Of a stretch of 64,000 nucleotides of DNA, positions 27,045 through 35,978 are shown piece by piece. This DNA comes from Thermoanaerobaculia bacterium (lineage in GTDB: Bacteria > Acidobacteriota > Thermoanaerobaculia > Multivoradales > Multivoraceae): the NCBI GenBank assembly GCA_022826745.1, contig JAJDUI010000023.1, positions 1 through 64,000 on the forward strand, read 5' to 3'. The notes under the pieces were generated by a model. The model was given only the letters and a program-made list of their open reading frames with translations. It made no database searches and was not told where the DNA came from. The position numbers and the translations under genes were made by a program. Numbering within the stretch: position 1 is the first letter of the stretch; each line of letters opens with the position of its first letter.

Positions 27045-27530
27045 TCAGTATCCGAGGTCGGTGTCCAGGGTCACGTTCGGCGTACCGCCCAGGCTCTGCA
27101 GCCAGGCGATCACCGCCTTGATCTCGTCGTCGGAGAGGTTGATCGGCGGCTGGTTGATCGCCTGCATCCCGTCGGCAAAGCCGGGGACGATGAACGCGGC
27201 CGGCTCGTAGAGCGACTGGGCGAGATACTCCAGCTCGGACAATCCGTCCACCTGAGTGGCGGCGCGGCCGCCGATGCCGTCCAGGTCCGGATAGCGCAAG
27301 GGGCCGCTCTGGCCGACCGTGTGGCAACCGACGAGGCACTGCCCCTTGCCGCTCGCCAGCTCCGCGCCGACCGCCACGAGGTCCTCCGTCGTCATCTCGG
27401 CGTTGATCAGGACCGGCGGCGGTGGGTGGGATTCCTTCTGCGGCACGATCTGGCCGAGGTACATGTAGAAGGCCGTGGTGCCCAGCACGAGAAGGACCAG
27501 CCGCAGGGGCATGGGAACGGAGAACTTCAT
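27045..27530 (-). CDS. Cytochrome c with unusual CX3CH haem motif
   Basis: N-terminal anchor; 'GKGQCLVGCHTVG' and distal Met region 'FADGMQAINQPPINLSDDEIKAVIAWLQSL'. Confidence 0.8.
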   Translation of the reverse strand: MKFSVPMPLRLVLLVLGTTAFYMYLGQIVPQKESHPPPPVLINAEMTTEDLVAVGAELASGKGQCLVGCHTVGQSGPLRYPDLDGIGGRAATQVDGLSELEYLAQSLYEPAAFIVPGFADGMQAINQPPINLSDDEIKAVIAWLQSLGGTPNVTLDTDLGY

Positions 27531-29458
27531 GCCGCCTGGCCCCCTTCGAGGCGGCCGCCGTCCTCAGGGGCAGCGCCCGGCGCGTAGTCCTTCTTGCCGC
27601 TCAGGCTGCTGAGCCAGAAGACGACGCCGATCAGCCCGAAGAAGACGAGAACCGTGACGGAGACGACCTGCGTCGCGAAGCCGAGACTGGGCGTGTAGGC
27701 GTCCGGCGAGGTGTCCAGAATCACGCCGTACACGTGCCATTCCTGGCGCAGGCCGGAGCGGACGTAGCCCATCAGCCCCATCAGCCAGGTGAAGCTGAGG
27801 GCAATGAAGATGAGGGCGTACTGCGAGACGGCCGGAATTCTGCCCCATTTCGTTTCGCCCGACTGCGCGGCGTTGCGGTACAGGGGCAGGTCGATCACCG
27901 TGATCACCACCAGGGCCGCGAGCACCGAGTAGACCTGCGGAATCGCGAACCGGATGCGCGTCGCCGAGTCGACGAAGTAGCCGTAGACGCCGTAGAAGAT
28001 GACCAGCGCCGCCGCTGAGGAGAACACGATCGCCTGGGCGCGGGTGAGGAGCTGTCTGTACGGATGGATCGATTGCCTGCCGGTCCGACGGTAGAGCAGG
28101 AAGCTCATGTAGGTCGAGAGGATCAGGATGTTGACCGCCGTGTTCTTGGCCGACATCTGCCCCAGGTAGGAAAGCTGCGGGTGGCTGCTGCCCCCCATCG
28201 CGGCGATCTCGGAGACCGAAGAGATGGCGTAGCGCGGCGTTGCCCAGACGGCGAAGCAGAGGGCAATCGCGATCAGCAGCCACTTGATGAATTTCTGGAA
28301 GTGGACGCCCCCCTCCATTCGTCCCATCCCCAGCCAGAGGTAGTAGTTCGCGCCCAGGAAGAGGTTGCCGATGAGAGCCGCCTGGAGCACGAACAGCCAG
28401 GAGAAGGTGCCGCCCATCATCTGGATGCCCAGGGTCTGGCTGAAGGCGTAGATCTCGGCCGCCAGGTAGTAGCCCGCGAACGGCAGGGGAAGGAAGGCGA
28501 TGATGGCGACGAAGTTGCCGACGTAGCCCATCCAGTCGAAGTGTGCCCTCTCCTCGTCCGTCTTCGCCTGCAGGTAGCGGAAGGCCGCGTAGGCGGCGGC
28601 GATCGAGCCGCCGAAGGCGACGTTCGCGATGATCCGGTGGATGTTGATCGGCATCCAGGTGAAGTTGAAGAAGGCGTCCCGGAGGCTGAGCAGGGCGCCG
28701 CTCTCCGAGACGGCGGAGACGAAGTCCGGGACGCCGTCGCCATCGATGTCGTCGCGCTTGCCGGGGGACATCATGAAGGTGAGCCAGGCGTTCGCGATGA
28801 ACATGATCGCGGTGCCGACGACGTTCAGCATGAAACCGAGGAACAGGTGCATCTTCGGCCCGAACTTGCCCCAGCCGTAGTAGTAGCTGTAGAGGAACAG
28901 CGCCTCCAGGAAGAACAGCAGGACGTAGGGCAGGAACGTCGGCGAGAAGATGTGCATCAGGTAGTTCGTGAACTTCGGGTAGAGGATGATCAACGCGAAG
29001 GTCAGGAACGCCCCGAAGGTGGCGGTCATCGAGAACGAGACGGAGAGCAGCTTCGTGAACTCGTACGCCAGCTTGTTGTACCGCTCCTCCTTCTTCACAT
29101 AGCCGACGAACTCGATGATGAAGGCGAACAGCGGTACCGCGAGGACGAACGCCGCGAACAGCAGGTGGAGCTGTGCCAGCACCCACACGGTCACCCGGCT
29201 GCCGACGAAGGGCACCGTGCGGTACTCGGCCTCCTCGTAGGGCCTGGCCCTCGCTTCGGCTTCGTCCGCGGCCTGCTCGTCGGCGATGCCCTGCTGGCGC
29301 GGCACAAGTTCGGCCTCGCCCAGCTCTTCCTGGGCGGCGACCTGCCGGTCCGGCTGGCGGTACTCGTTGTCCACCAGGAAACCGCCCAGACGCACCGTGA
29401 CGATCACGGACACGAAGGCGAGAACACCGATGCCGAAGAGGATCCTGTTTCTGGTCAT
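27527..29458 (-). CDS. CydA-like (cytochrome bd subunit I-like) membrane protein
   Basis: 643 aa multi-TM; 'AQLHLLFAAFVLAVPLFAF', 'FFLEALFLYSYYYGWGKFGPKMHLFLGFMLNVVGTAIMFIANAWLTFMMSPG' resembles CydA helices; no CydB gene adjacent. Confidence 0.75.
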   Translation of the reverse strand: MTRNRILFGIGVLAFVSVIVTVRLGGFLVDNEYRQPDRQVAAQEELGEAELVPRQQGIADEQAADEAEARARPYEEAEYRTVPFVGSRVTVWVLAQLHLLFAAFVLAVPLFAFIIEFVGYVKKEERYNKLAYEFTKLLSVSFSMTATFGAFLTFALIILYPKFTNYLMHIFSPTFLPYVLLFFLEALFLYSYYYGWGKFGPKMHLFLGFMLNVVGTAIMFIANAWLTFMMSPGKRDDIDGDGVPDFVSAVSESGALLSLRDAFFNFTWMPINIHRIIANVAFGGSIAAAYAAFRYLQAKTDEERAHFDWMGYVGNFVAIIAFLPLPFAGYYLAAEIYAFSQTLGIQMMGGTFSWLFVLQAALIGNLFLGANYYLWLGMGRMEGGVHFQKFIKWLLIAIALCFAVWATPRYAISSVSEIAAMGGSSHPQLSYLGQMSAKNTAVNILILSTYMSFLLYRRTGRQSIHPYRQLLTRAQAIVFSSAAALVIFYGVYGYFVDSATRIRFAIPQVYSVLAALVVITVIDLPLYRNAAQSGETKWGRIPAVSQYALIFIALSFTWLMGLMGYVRSGLRQEWHVYGVILDTSPDAYTPSLGFATQVVSVTVLVFFGLIGVVFWLSSLSGKKDYAPGAAPEDGGRLEGGQAA

Positions 29459-29472
29459 CTGTTCCCCGGGCG

Positions 29473-30042
29473 CTACTGGCGTGCTTCCCGCTCCGCCTGC
29501 ATCGTTCGGCGTTCCTGCTGCAGCTCACGGACGTAGGCGACGACCGCCCAGCGGTCCTCGACCGTCAGCGGATAGCGGTAGCCCGCCATCAAGCCGACAC
29601 CGTTCGTGATCACGTCGTACATGCGGCCGTCGTTGTAGGCGGCGATGCGTTCATCGTGGAGGGAGGCGGTCGGGGTGCCGGCGCGCTCGAACAGGATGCC
29701 CTGGCCCGTGCCGCGCTCGTCGTGGCAGGGCTGGCAGTAGATGGTGTAGCGGTCTTCGCCGCGGGCGAGGATGTCGTCGGTGACCGCGATGGGGGCGGCT
29801 TCCAGGAAGTAGCCCTCGTCGTCGCGGCCGAACAGGAGCCGGTGGTCGACGTCGAGCTGTCCGCGCGCCACCGTGCCCGCGACCGGCTGGCGCATCGCCA
29901 TGCCGTCGTAGAAGAAGGCGCTCGCCTCCTGTGGGTCGTAGCGCTCCTGGTAGTCCATGTTCGGGTTGGGGTGGATCGGGGGAAAGGGCGACGGCATGCC
30001 CCGGCAGCCGAGGAGCAGCAGGACGGCGGCCAGAGCTTGCAT
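29473..30042 (-). CDS. ActE-like monoheme cytochrome c lipoprotein
   Basis: Lipobox 'LLLLGCRG', 'MDYQERYDPQEASAFFYDGMAMRQPVAGTVARG', 'CQPCH'. Confidence 0.82.
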   Translation of the reverse strand: MQALAAVLLLLGCRGMPSPFPPIHPNPNMDYQERYDPQEASAFFYDGMAMRQPVAGTVARGQLDVDHRLLFGRDDEGYFLEAAPIAVTDDILARGEDRYTIYCQPCHDERGTGQGILFERAGTPTASLHDERIAAYNDGRMYDVITNGVGLMAGYRYPLTVEDRWAVVAYVRELQQERRTMQAEREARQ

Positions 30043-30059
30043 GGACCTGGCCGCCCGGA

Positions 30060-30134
30060 CGGAGCCGGCCTTGCGGCCGGCGCGCTCTCCCGGCCGCCTG
30101 CGGCGGCAGCGGGTCAGAAGACCCGCGCACCCAG
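30060..30134 (-). repeat. 75-bp dispersed intergenic hairpin element, copy B
   Basis: Reverse complement matches 13606-13680 with 10 mismatches by hand alignment. Confidence 0.88.
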
Positions 30135-30161
30135 TGGGCGACCAGTTCCAAGCAAGCCGCA

Positions 30162-33100
30162 TCAGTGCGCGTCCTCGCCGTGGCCGGCGTCCTCGCCGTC
30201 GCCGTGATCTTCGGCCGGCGGCGGCGCTGGCGTGATGTCGCGGTTCGGGTGGCGGATCTTCGCGAGGTAGGTCGTCCGGGGCTTCGTGTGCAGGTCGTCG
30301 AGCAGGTTGTAGTTGCGTGGGCTCGCCTTCGCCTGGGAGACCCCGCTCGCCGCGTCCGTGATGTCGCCGAAGCGGATCGCTTCGGCCGGGCAGGCTTGCT
30401 GGCACGCGGTGACGACGTCGCCGTCGGCCAGGCCCCGGCCGTCCTGCTTGGCGTCGACCTTCGCCCGGCTGATTCGCTGGACGCAGTACGTGCACTTCTC
30501 CATGACGCCCCGGGAACGGATCGTGACGTCCGGGTTCTTGCCCAGCTTCATCACCTCGGGCGTGTCCTTGGTGAAGTTGAAGTAGTTGAAGCGCCGCACC
30601 TTGTAGGGACAGTTGTTCGAGCAGTAGCGGGTGCCGATGCAACGGTTGTAGACCATCGCGTTCAGCCCTTCGCTGTCGTGCACCGTGGCCGCGACCGGGC
30701 AGACCTGCTCGCAGGGCGCGTTCTCGCACTGCATGCAGGGGACCGGCTGGAAGCTCGTCTGCGGCTCGGACGGGAGGTCGCGGACCAGATCCCGGAGCAT
30801 GCCGGCGGACTCTCCCTCGTCGGAGAAGTAGCGGTCGATGCGAAGCCAGTGCATCTCCCGGCCTTCCATCACCTGTTCCTTGCCGACGATCGGGACGTTG
30901 TTCTCGCTCTGGCAGGCGATCATGCAGGCGTTGCAGCCGACGCAGGCGTTCAGGTCGATCGTCATGCCCCACTGCGGCGAGTCCTGGTAGGTCCACTCGT
31001 CCCACATCGAGTTCTCGTGCGGCTTCTCGCTGTGAGCGGTCGCGAAGTCGGGATGCCCCTCGAAGTAGTCGAGGTCCGCTTCGCGGACGATCGGGCGCCC
31101 CTCCATCGAGTGGTGGTCCTGGGTCTGCGCCAGCGGGTAGGTGCCGCCGGTCGGGCTGATCGTGCCACGGGCCAGATGTGGCGCTTCCGAGGTGCGCAGC
31201 AGATAGGCGTTGCGTCCGGGGCTGTGGCCCTCCAGGTTGGCGGCGCTCGCGATCCGGCCCGTGAAGTCGCGGCCGTAGCCGAGGTCGATCGTGACCGTGT
31301 TGTCCGCCTGTCCAGGTACCTGCCAGACGGGCAGTTCGAGCTCCCGCCCGCCGGAGGCCACCGTGACGAGGTCTTCGTTCTCGAGACCCAGCGCGTCGGC
31401 GGTGGCGGGACTGATCAGCGCCGCGTTGTCCCAGGTCAGCTTGGTCATCGCGTCCGGCAGCTCCTGGAGCCAGCCGTTGTTGGCGAAGCGACCGTCGTGG
31501 ACCGCCGGAGAGCAGCGGAAGACGATCTCCAGATCGTCGCCCGCGGCGATCGGTTGGGCGGCGTCGCCCGCGGCGCGGACCGCGGCGGCGCCATCCTCGG
31601 GCGCGATGGCGGGGAGATCGACCGCCGGCGCGGCGCTGCCGTCCAGCAGGCCGTCATGCAGCACCTTTCGCCAGGCGACTTCGAAATCGGAGAGCGCGAC
31701 GGGGAACGGCAGCGACATCGGGTCGACCGGGACGGCCTCTTCCGCTTCGCCTTCTTCGCCGTCGCCGTCCGGGGCCGCTTCGGTTTCCGCCGCGGCCTCT
31801 GGCGCGGTCGCCGCGGCGACGGCCTCCCCGGCATCCTCCTCGAGCGGCAGGCCGAGGATCCCGGACCAGGTCTCGCGAACCAGATCGCGGCCGTCGCGGG
31901 ACTCGCCCGTTGCCGCCAGGGCCAGCACTTCGACCAGGCTCTTCGCGCCGTAGAGCGGCTCGATCAGAGGCTGCACGACGCTCGCCGTGCCATCGGTGGC
32001 GCGGGCGTCGCCCCAACTCTCGAGATAGTGGGCGAGCGGCAGGTGCCAGCGCGCGAAGCGACTCGTCTCGTCCCGGTACGCGCCGACGTGGATGACCGCG
32101 CCCGCGTCGCCCAGGCTCTCGAGGGCCGCCGGGAAGTCGAGGTCGGCGGGAGCGCTGTAGGCGGGATTGGCGCCCAGGACCAGCAGTCGGTCGACGGCGC
32201 CTTCGTGGATCGCCGCCGCCAGAGCGGCAAGGTCCGCGTCGCTCGAGCTGCCGCTGTCGGGCGTACGGTGGTAGGTCACCGTCGAGCCGGCGTTGCCGAG
32301 CGCCGAGTTCAGGGCGTAGACGGCGGCGTGGACGGCCGCCGGCTGGCGGTTGCCGGCGACGATCAGCCCGGCGCCCCGGTGGGCGATAAGGTCCCGCGCG
32401 AGCGCGTCGACCCAGGCGTCTTCGATGTCGGCGGCGCGCGCGCCCGCGTCGAGTGGCAGTTCCAGGCCGTGACCCGCGAGCGCGTTGCCAAGGCGGGCGA
32501 CGAAGGCGGCGACCCTGCCGCTCTGCACCCGCAGGCGGTGGTCCGCGTTCGCCGCGGTCACCGAGTGGACGCCGTCGACGGTGTAATGGCGCAGCGGGCT
32601 GCCGCCGCCGTCCTCGTTCACGCGCCGGGCCCGGGAGTAACCCCGGAGGTTGCGAACGCTGTCGCCCTCGGTGCCGAGGAAGTCGGAATCCAGGGTCAGC
32701 AGGATCTTCGCGCGGTCCAGGTGGTAGAGCGCGTGGACGCGCTCACCGGCGCCGAGCGCCGTCCCCTGGTCGGCGTTCTCCTCGCTGACCGGCTCCCAGG
32801 TCACCCAGCGGGCCTGGGGATACCGGTCGAGGAGCGCTTCCTTGAGCCGGACCAGGGTCGGCGACGAGGACGGCTCGGCGAGGATGGCGAACCCCGTGCC
32901 GTCGGCGGCGGGGCCGAGGTCGCCTTCGGTCCAGGCGGCCACGAAGTCGTCCCAGGAGGATTCGTCGTCGCCGAACCGTACGGACTTCGACCGGTCGGGG
33001 TCGTACAGGTCGAGCATCGAGGACTGGGCCCACACGCTCGATGCGCCCTCGGAGAAAGGATGTAGTTCGTTGCCTTCGACCTTGGTCGGCCGTCCCTCGT

Positions 33101-33449
33101 GGCTCTCCACCAGCAGACCGAGCGCGCGGCTGCCGAACGGCATCGTGGTGGCGTAGGCCAGCGGAACGCCGGGGACCATGCCCTCCGGAGCGTCGACGTA
33201 GGGAACGATGTGTTCGACCGGGCGGCGAACGATGTCGCAGCCGGCCAGGCCGGCGAGCGACGCCGTGCCACCCAGCATGGCGAGCACGCTGCGCCGGCTC
33301 ACGCCGTCCCGCAGCAACTCGGGCGGCGCTTCCGACGCACCCTCCGGGAACTCGCGCTCGAGGAGATCGACGGATCGGGGGTCGTCCTGAAGCTGCTCCA
33401 GGCTGCGCCAGTACGTTCTCTCCTGCCGCTTTCCGTTGCCGGCACTCAT
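30162..33449 (-). CDS. actB: Alternative complex III subunit ActB (molybdopterin-oxidoreductase-like fused to FeS domain)
   Basis: 'SRRSVLAMLGGTASLAGLAGCDIVRRPVEHIVPYVDAPEGMVPGVPLAYATT', FeS clusters 'CVGCNACMIACQSENN', 'CMQCENAPCEQVCPV', 'CIGTRYCSNNCPYKVRRFNY', 'CTYCVQRI'. Confidence 0.92.
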   Translation of the reverse strand: MSAGNGKRQERTYWRSLEQLQDDPRSVDLLEREFPEGASEAPPELLRDGVSRRSVLAMLGGTASLAGLAGCDIVRRPVEHIVPYVDAPEGMVPGVPLAYATTMPFGSRALGLLVESHEGRPTKVEGNELHPFSEGASSVWAQSSMLDLYDPDRSKSVRFGDDESSWDDFVAAWTEGDLGPAADGTGFAILAEPSSSPTLVRLKEALLDRYPQARWVTWEPVSEENADQGTALGAGERVHALYHLDRAKILLTLDSDFLGTEGDSVRNLRGYSRARRVNEDGGGSPLRHYTVDGVHSVTAANADHRLRVQSGRVAAFVARLGNALAGHGLELPLDAGARAADIEDAWVDALARDLIAHRGAGLIVAGNRQPAAVHAAVYALNSALGNAGSTVTYHRTPDSGSSSDADLAALAAAIHEGAVDRLLVLGANPAYSAPADLDFPAALESLGDAGAVIHVGAYRDETSRFARWHLPLAHYLESWGDARATDGTASVVQPLIEPLYGAKSLVEVLALAATGESRDGRDLVRETWSGILGLPLEEDAGEAVAAATAPEAAAETEAAPDGDGEEGEAEEAVPVDPMSLPFPVALSDFEVAWRKVLHDGLLDGSAAPAVDLPAIAPEDGAAAVRAAGDAAQPIAAGDDLEIVFRCSPAVHDGRFANNGWLQELPDAMTKLTWDNAALISPATADALGLENEDLVTVASGGRELELPVWQVPGQADNTVTIDLGYGRDFTGRIASAANLEGHSPGRNAYLLRTSEAPHLARGTISPTGGTYPLAQTQDHHSMEGRPIVREADLDYFEGHPDFATAHSEKPHENSMWDEWTYQDSPQWGMTIDLNACVGCNACMIACQSENNVPIVGKEQVMEGREMHWLRIDRYFSDEGESAGMLRDLVRDLPSEPQTSFQPVPCMQCENAPCEQVCPVAATVHDSEGLNAMVYNRCIGTRYCSNNCPYKVRRFNYFNFTKDTPEVMKLGKNPDVTIRSRGVMEKCTYCVQRISRAKVDAKQDGRGLADGDVVTACQQACPAEAIRFGDITDAASGVSQAKASPRNYNLLDDLHTKPRTTYLAKIRHPNRDITPAPPPAEDHGDGEDAGHGEDAH

Positions 33450-34093
33450 CGGTGGCACCCCGTGCAGTCCTCGGGCGGCGCGAGCGCGCGTTCCGCGATC
33501 GCCAACTCGGCGAAGGCCTCGTGGTCGCCAGTCGGTATCCACTCCATGTCGGTCACCGCTTCGAGCGGCCGCAGGTATGGCCCCGGGTCGCGGTGGCAAT
33601 CGAGGCACCAGCTCATGCTCAGGGGTTCCACCTGGGACACGACCTCCATCTCATGGACCGGGCCGTGGCAGGTCCGGCAGCCGACACCGGCCGCGACGTG
33701 GACGCTGTGGTCGAAGAAAGCGTAGTCGGGAAGATTGTGGATGCGCACCCAGCGCATCGGACGATTCTGTTCGACGCTCTTGCGAATCGGCTCCAGCAGT
33801 TCGCTGTCCCGGACGGCGACGTGGTGGCAGTTCATGCAGACCTGGGTCGGAGGAACGTTGGAAACCGCCGACTCTTCGACCGAGGCGTGACAGTAACGGC
33901 AGTCGAGGCCGAGTTCGCCGACGTGGAGGGCGTGGCTGTAGGGCACCGGCTGCGCCGGCCGGTAGCCGACATCGGTGTACTCGGGCGAGAAGAAGTACCA
34001 GATGCCGCCCACGACGACGGCGCCGACCACCGGCAGGGCGGCCGCCGCGTACAGCGGTAGCCTGAGGGTCCACTTGGGGAAGATCTGAGCCAA
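33446..34093 (-). CDS. actA: Alternative complex III pentaheme cytochrome ActA
   Basis: Five CxxCH motifs (CRYCH, CMNCH, CRTCH, CLDCH, CTGCH), N-terminal TM; ATGA overlap with actB. Confidence 0.92.
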   Translation of the reverse strand: MAQIFPKWTLRLPLYAAAALPVVGAVVVGGIWYFFSPEYTDVGYRPAQPVPYSHALHVGELGLDCRYCHASVEESAVSNVPPTQVCMNCHHVAVRDSELLEPIRKSVEQNRPMRWVRIHNLPDYAFFDHSVHVAAGVGCRTCHGPVHEMEVVSQVEPLSMSWCLDCHRDPGPYLRPLEAVTDMEWIPTGDHEAFAELAIAERALAPPEDCTGCHR

Positions 34094-34203
34094 GATTCCG
34101 TACCGAGAAGCAGGGTACGAAGCCCTGCCCGATCCGAGGTCGCGCGGAGTGTACAGCGTGCTATCGAGGCGGTCAAAGCCCGGCGCCCGGATAGGCTCGG
34201 ATC

Positions 34204-34860
34204 ATGTCCGAGGACCCTCATTCCGGCCTCGATGGAGGCGCGGCGGAGCCTCGCCGGAGCCTGCTGAACCCCTGGCTTCTCGCGGCGCTGGCTGGTCTCG
34301 TCCTGATCCCGGCAATCAGGCCCCTGCTCCGGTTCGAGCCCGACCCGCCGCCGGTCCTGCGGCAGTTGCCGCAGTGGCGGCTCGTCGACCAGAACGGAGA
34401 GTCGTTCGGCGGTGACGAGCTGGCGGGCGAGGTCTACGTTGCCTCCTTTCTGTTCACGCGCTGCGCCACGGTCTGCCCACGCCTCACGGCCTCGCTGCGG
34501 CAGCTTCAGCGCCGCTACCGCGAGGAGGGCGTCGACGGCGTGAGGTTGGTGAGCTTCACGGTCGACCCGGCGCACGACACGCCGGAGCGGCTCCGCGACT
34601 ACGCGCAAAGCCGGAGTCTGGACCTGGAGAACTGGAGTCTCCTCACCGGCGCCGAGCCGAAGGTGCGTTCGGTGGTCGTCGACGGTTTCGCGCTCCCCAT
34701 GGGAGAGCGGCTCGACCTCGCCGGCGGTCTGGTCGACGTCGCGCACGCGGCGCGACTGGCTCTCGTCGACCGCGACGGCGGAGTTCGCGGCTACTACGGC
34801 TCCGACGCAGTCGGCCTGGACGAGGTCTTCCACCGCACCCGGCAGATCCTGGCGGAGTAG
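34204..34860 (+). CDS. SCO1/SenC family copper-binding protein
   Basis: N-terminal TM, 'LFTRCATVCPRLTASLRQLQ' CxxxC, 'VSFTVDPAHDTPERLRDYA', distal His. Confidence 0.9.
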   Translation: MSEDPHSGLDGGAAEPRRSLLNPWLLAALAGLVLIPAIRPLLRFEPDPPPVLRQLPQWRLVDQNGESFGGDELAGEVYVASFLFTRCATVCPRLTASLRQLQRRYREEGVDGVRLVSFTVDPAHDTPERLRDYAQSRSLDLENWSLLTGAEPKVRSVVVDGFALPMGERLDLAGGLVDVAHAARLALVDRDGGVRGYYGSDAVGLDEVFHRTRQILAE

Positions 34861-34865
34861 GGCCG

Positions 34866-35978
34866 TCAGGCCTCGGGCCGCGGTTCCATCTCCAGGATCC
34901 ACTGACGGATCAGAGCCACGGACTCGACATCGACGAGTCCGCGGCCGAGCTCGGGCATCATGATGCCCGGGTGCGTCGATTCCATCCGGTAGACGAGGAT
35001 CGATTCGTCGGGCTTGCCGGGAACGACCCCGTAGAGGCGGTCGCCGGTTCCCTGGCCGGCGGCGACCGGGTGCTTGTAGACGCCCAGCCTGGTCCGGTTC
35101 CGGTGTCCCTTGCGCAGGTCGAGTCCCGACGTGCGCCCGCTGCCCTTCAGGTTGTGGCAGTGGGCGCAGTTGATGTCGAGCCAGGTGCGGGCCCGTTCGT
35201 CGACACTGCCGGTACGCCCGGCGTTCCAGACCGGCGCGCGGGGCGCCTCGGCGGCCGGCGGCGCGCCCTCGAGGAAGCCCGTTCGCCGCCATCGCTCGAG
35301 CTGGTTCTCGGAGAGGGTGGAGCCGTCGGCCTCGGTGAAGACGAAGTTGCGGTTCAATTGCGCCGCCTGAGGGCCGATCGGCAGCACCCGCTCGCCGTCC
35401 GTCCGGTGGCAGGTCTTGCACTGGTTCGCGTTCGGCACCCGGTAGGTGTGCTCGATCCTCGCGCCTTCGGCATCGATCCATGACACCTCGAGGGGTCCGC
35501 CGACGATGGCAAGGTCAGCGTCGGTCAGTTCGGCGTTCCAGATGTACGGCAGGCCGACCCAGCCGTCCTCCTCGTGGACCAGCAGCCTGGTTTCCAGGGG
35601 CTGGAGGCCTTCCTCGGGAACCCTGAAGTCCGCGGGGTAGGCGAAGGTCTTCGAGATGACCGTGCCGACCGGGAACTCGAACGGGCCCTCCTCGCGGTAC
35701 AGGGCGGGCCTGACGTCGCCGCCGGGGCCTTCCGGCAGGCGCACGAAGCGGAACTTCAGCGCGTAGTCCGAGAACAGCGCCGTGTTCAGGCCGTAGGGCT
35801 CGACGCCGGCGGCCGGGATGTGGCTCGCGAGCTCCCCGGTGAACAGTCCCCAGGTCGAAAGCTTCGCCGGGTAGCGGGCGAACGGCCCCTGCCCGGAACC
35901 GCCTTCTCCAGCCGCGCAGCCCGCGAGCGCGAGTGCGGCGAGCGCCAGCGCCGCGGGTGGTGCGCTACGGAGCGCCAC
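34866..35978 (-). CDS. Diheme c-type cytochrome lipoprotein (SO2930-type)
   Basis: Lipobox 'LALAGCAAG', 'CKTCH', 'CAHCH'; paired with parallel beta-helix protein. Confidence 0.82.
   Translation of the reverse strand: MALRSAPPAALALAALALAGCAAGEGGSGQGPFARYPAKLSTWGLFTGELASHIPAAGVEPYGLNTALFSDYALKFRFVRLPEGPGGDVRPALYREEGPFEFPVGTVISKTFAYPADFRVPEEGLQPLETRLLVHEEDGWVGLPYIWNAELTDADLAIVGGPLEVSWIDAEGARIEHTYRVPNANQCKTCHRTDGERVLPIGPQAAQLNRNFVFTEADGSTLSENQLERWRRTGFLEGAPPAAEAPRAPVWNAGRTGSVDERARTWLDINCAHCHNLKGSGRTSGLDLRKGHRNRTRLGVYKHPVAAGQGTGDRLYGVVPGKPDESILVYRMESTHPGIMMPELGRGLVDVESVALIRQWILEMEPRPEA

Noticed and set aside
28060-28100. 'GRQSIHPY' in the CydA-like protein as the GRQPW quinol loop
   Set aside because: Located after the wrong helices and lacks the PW; treated as coincidence.
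29931-33065. 1044-aa plus-strand ORF
   Set aside because: Fully antisense to actB, which has clear FeS motifs; GC-rich shadow ORF.
33832-35481. 549-aa minus-strand ORF overlapping actA and the SCO1 gene
   Set aside because: Out of frame with actA and antisense to the SCO1 gene; low-complexity translation.
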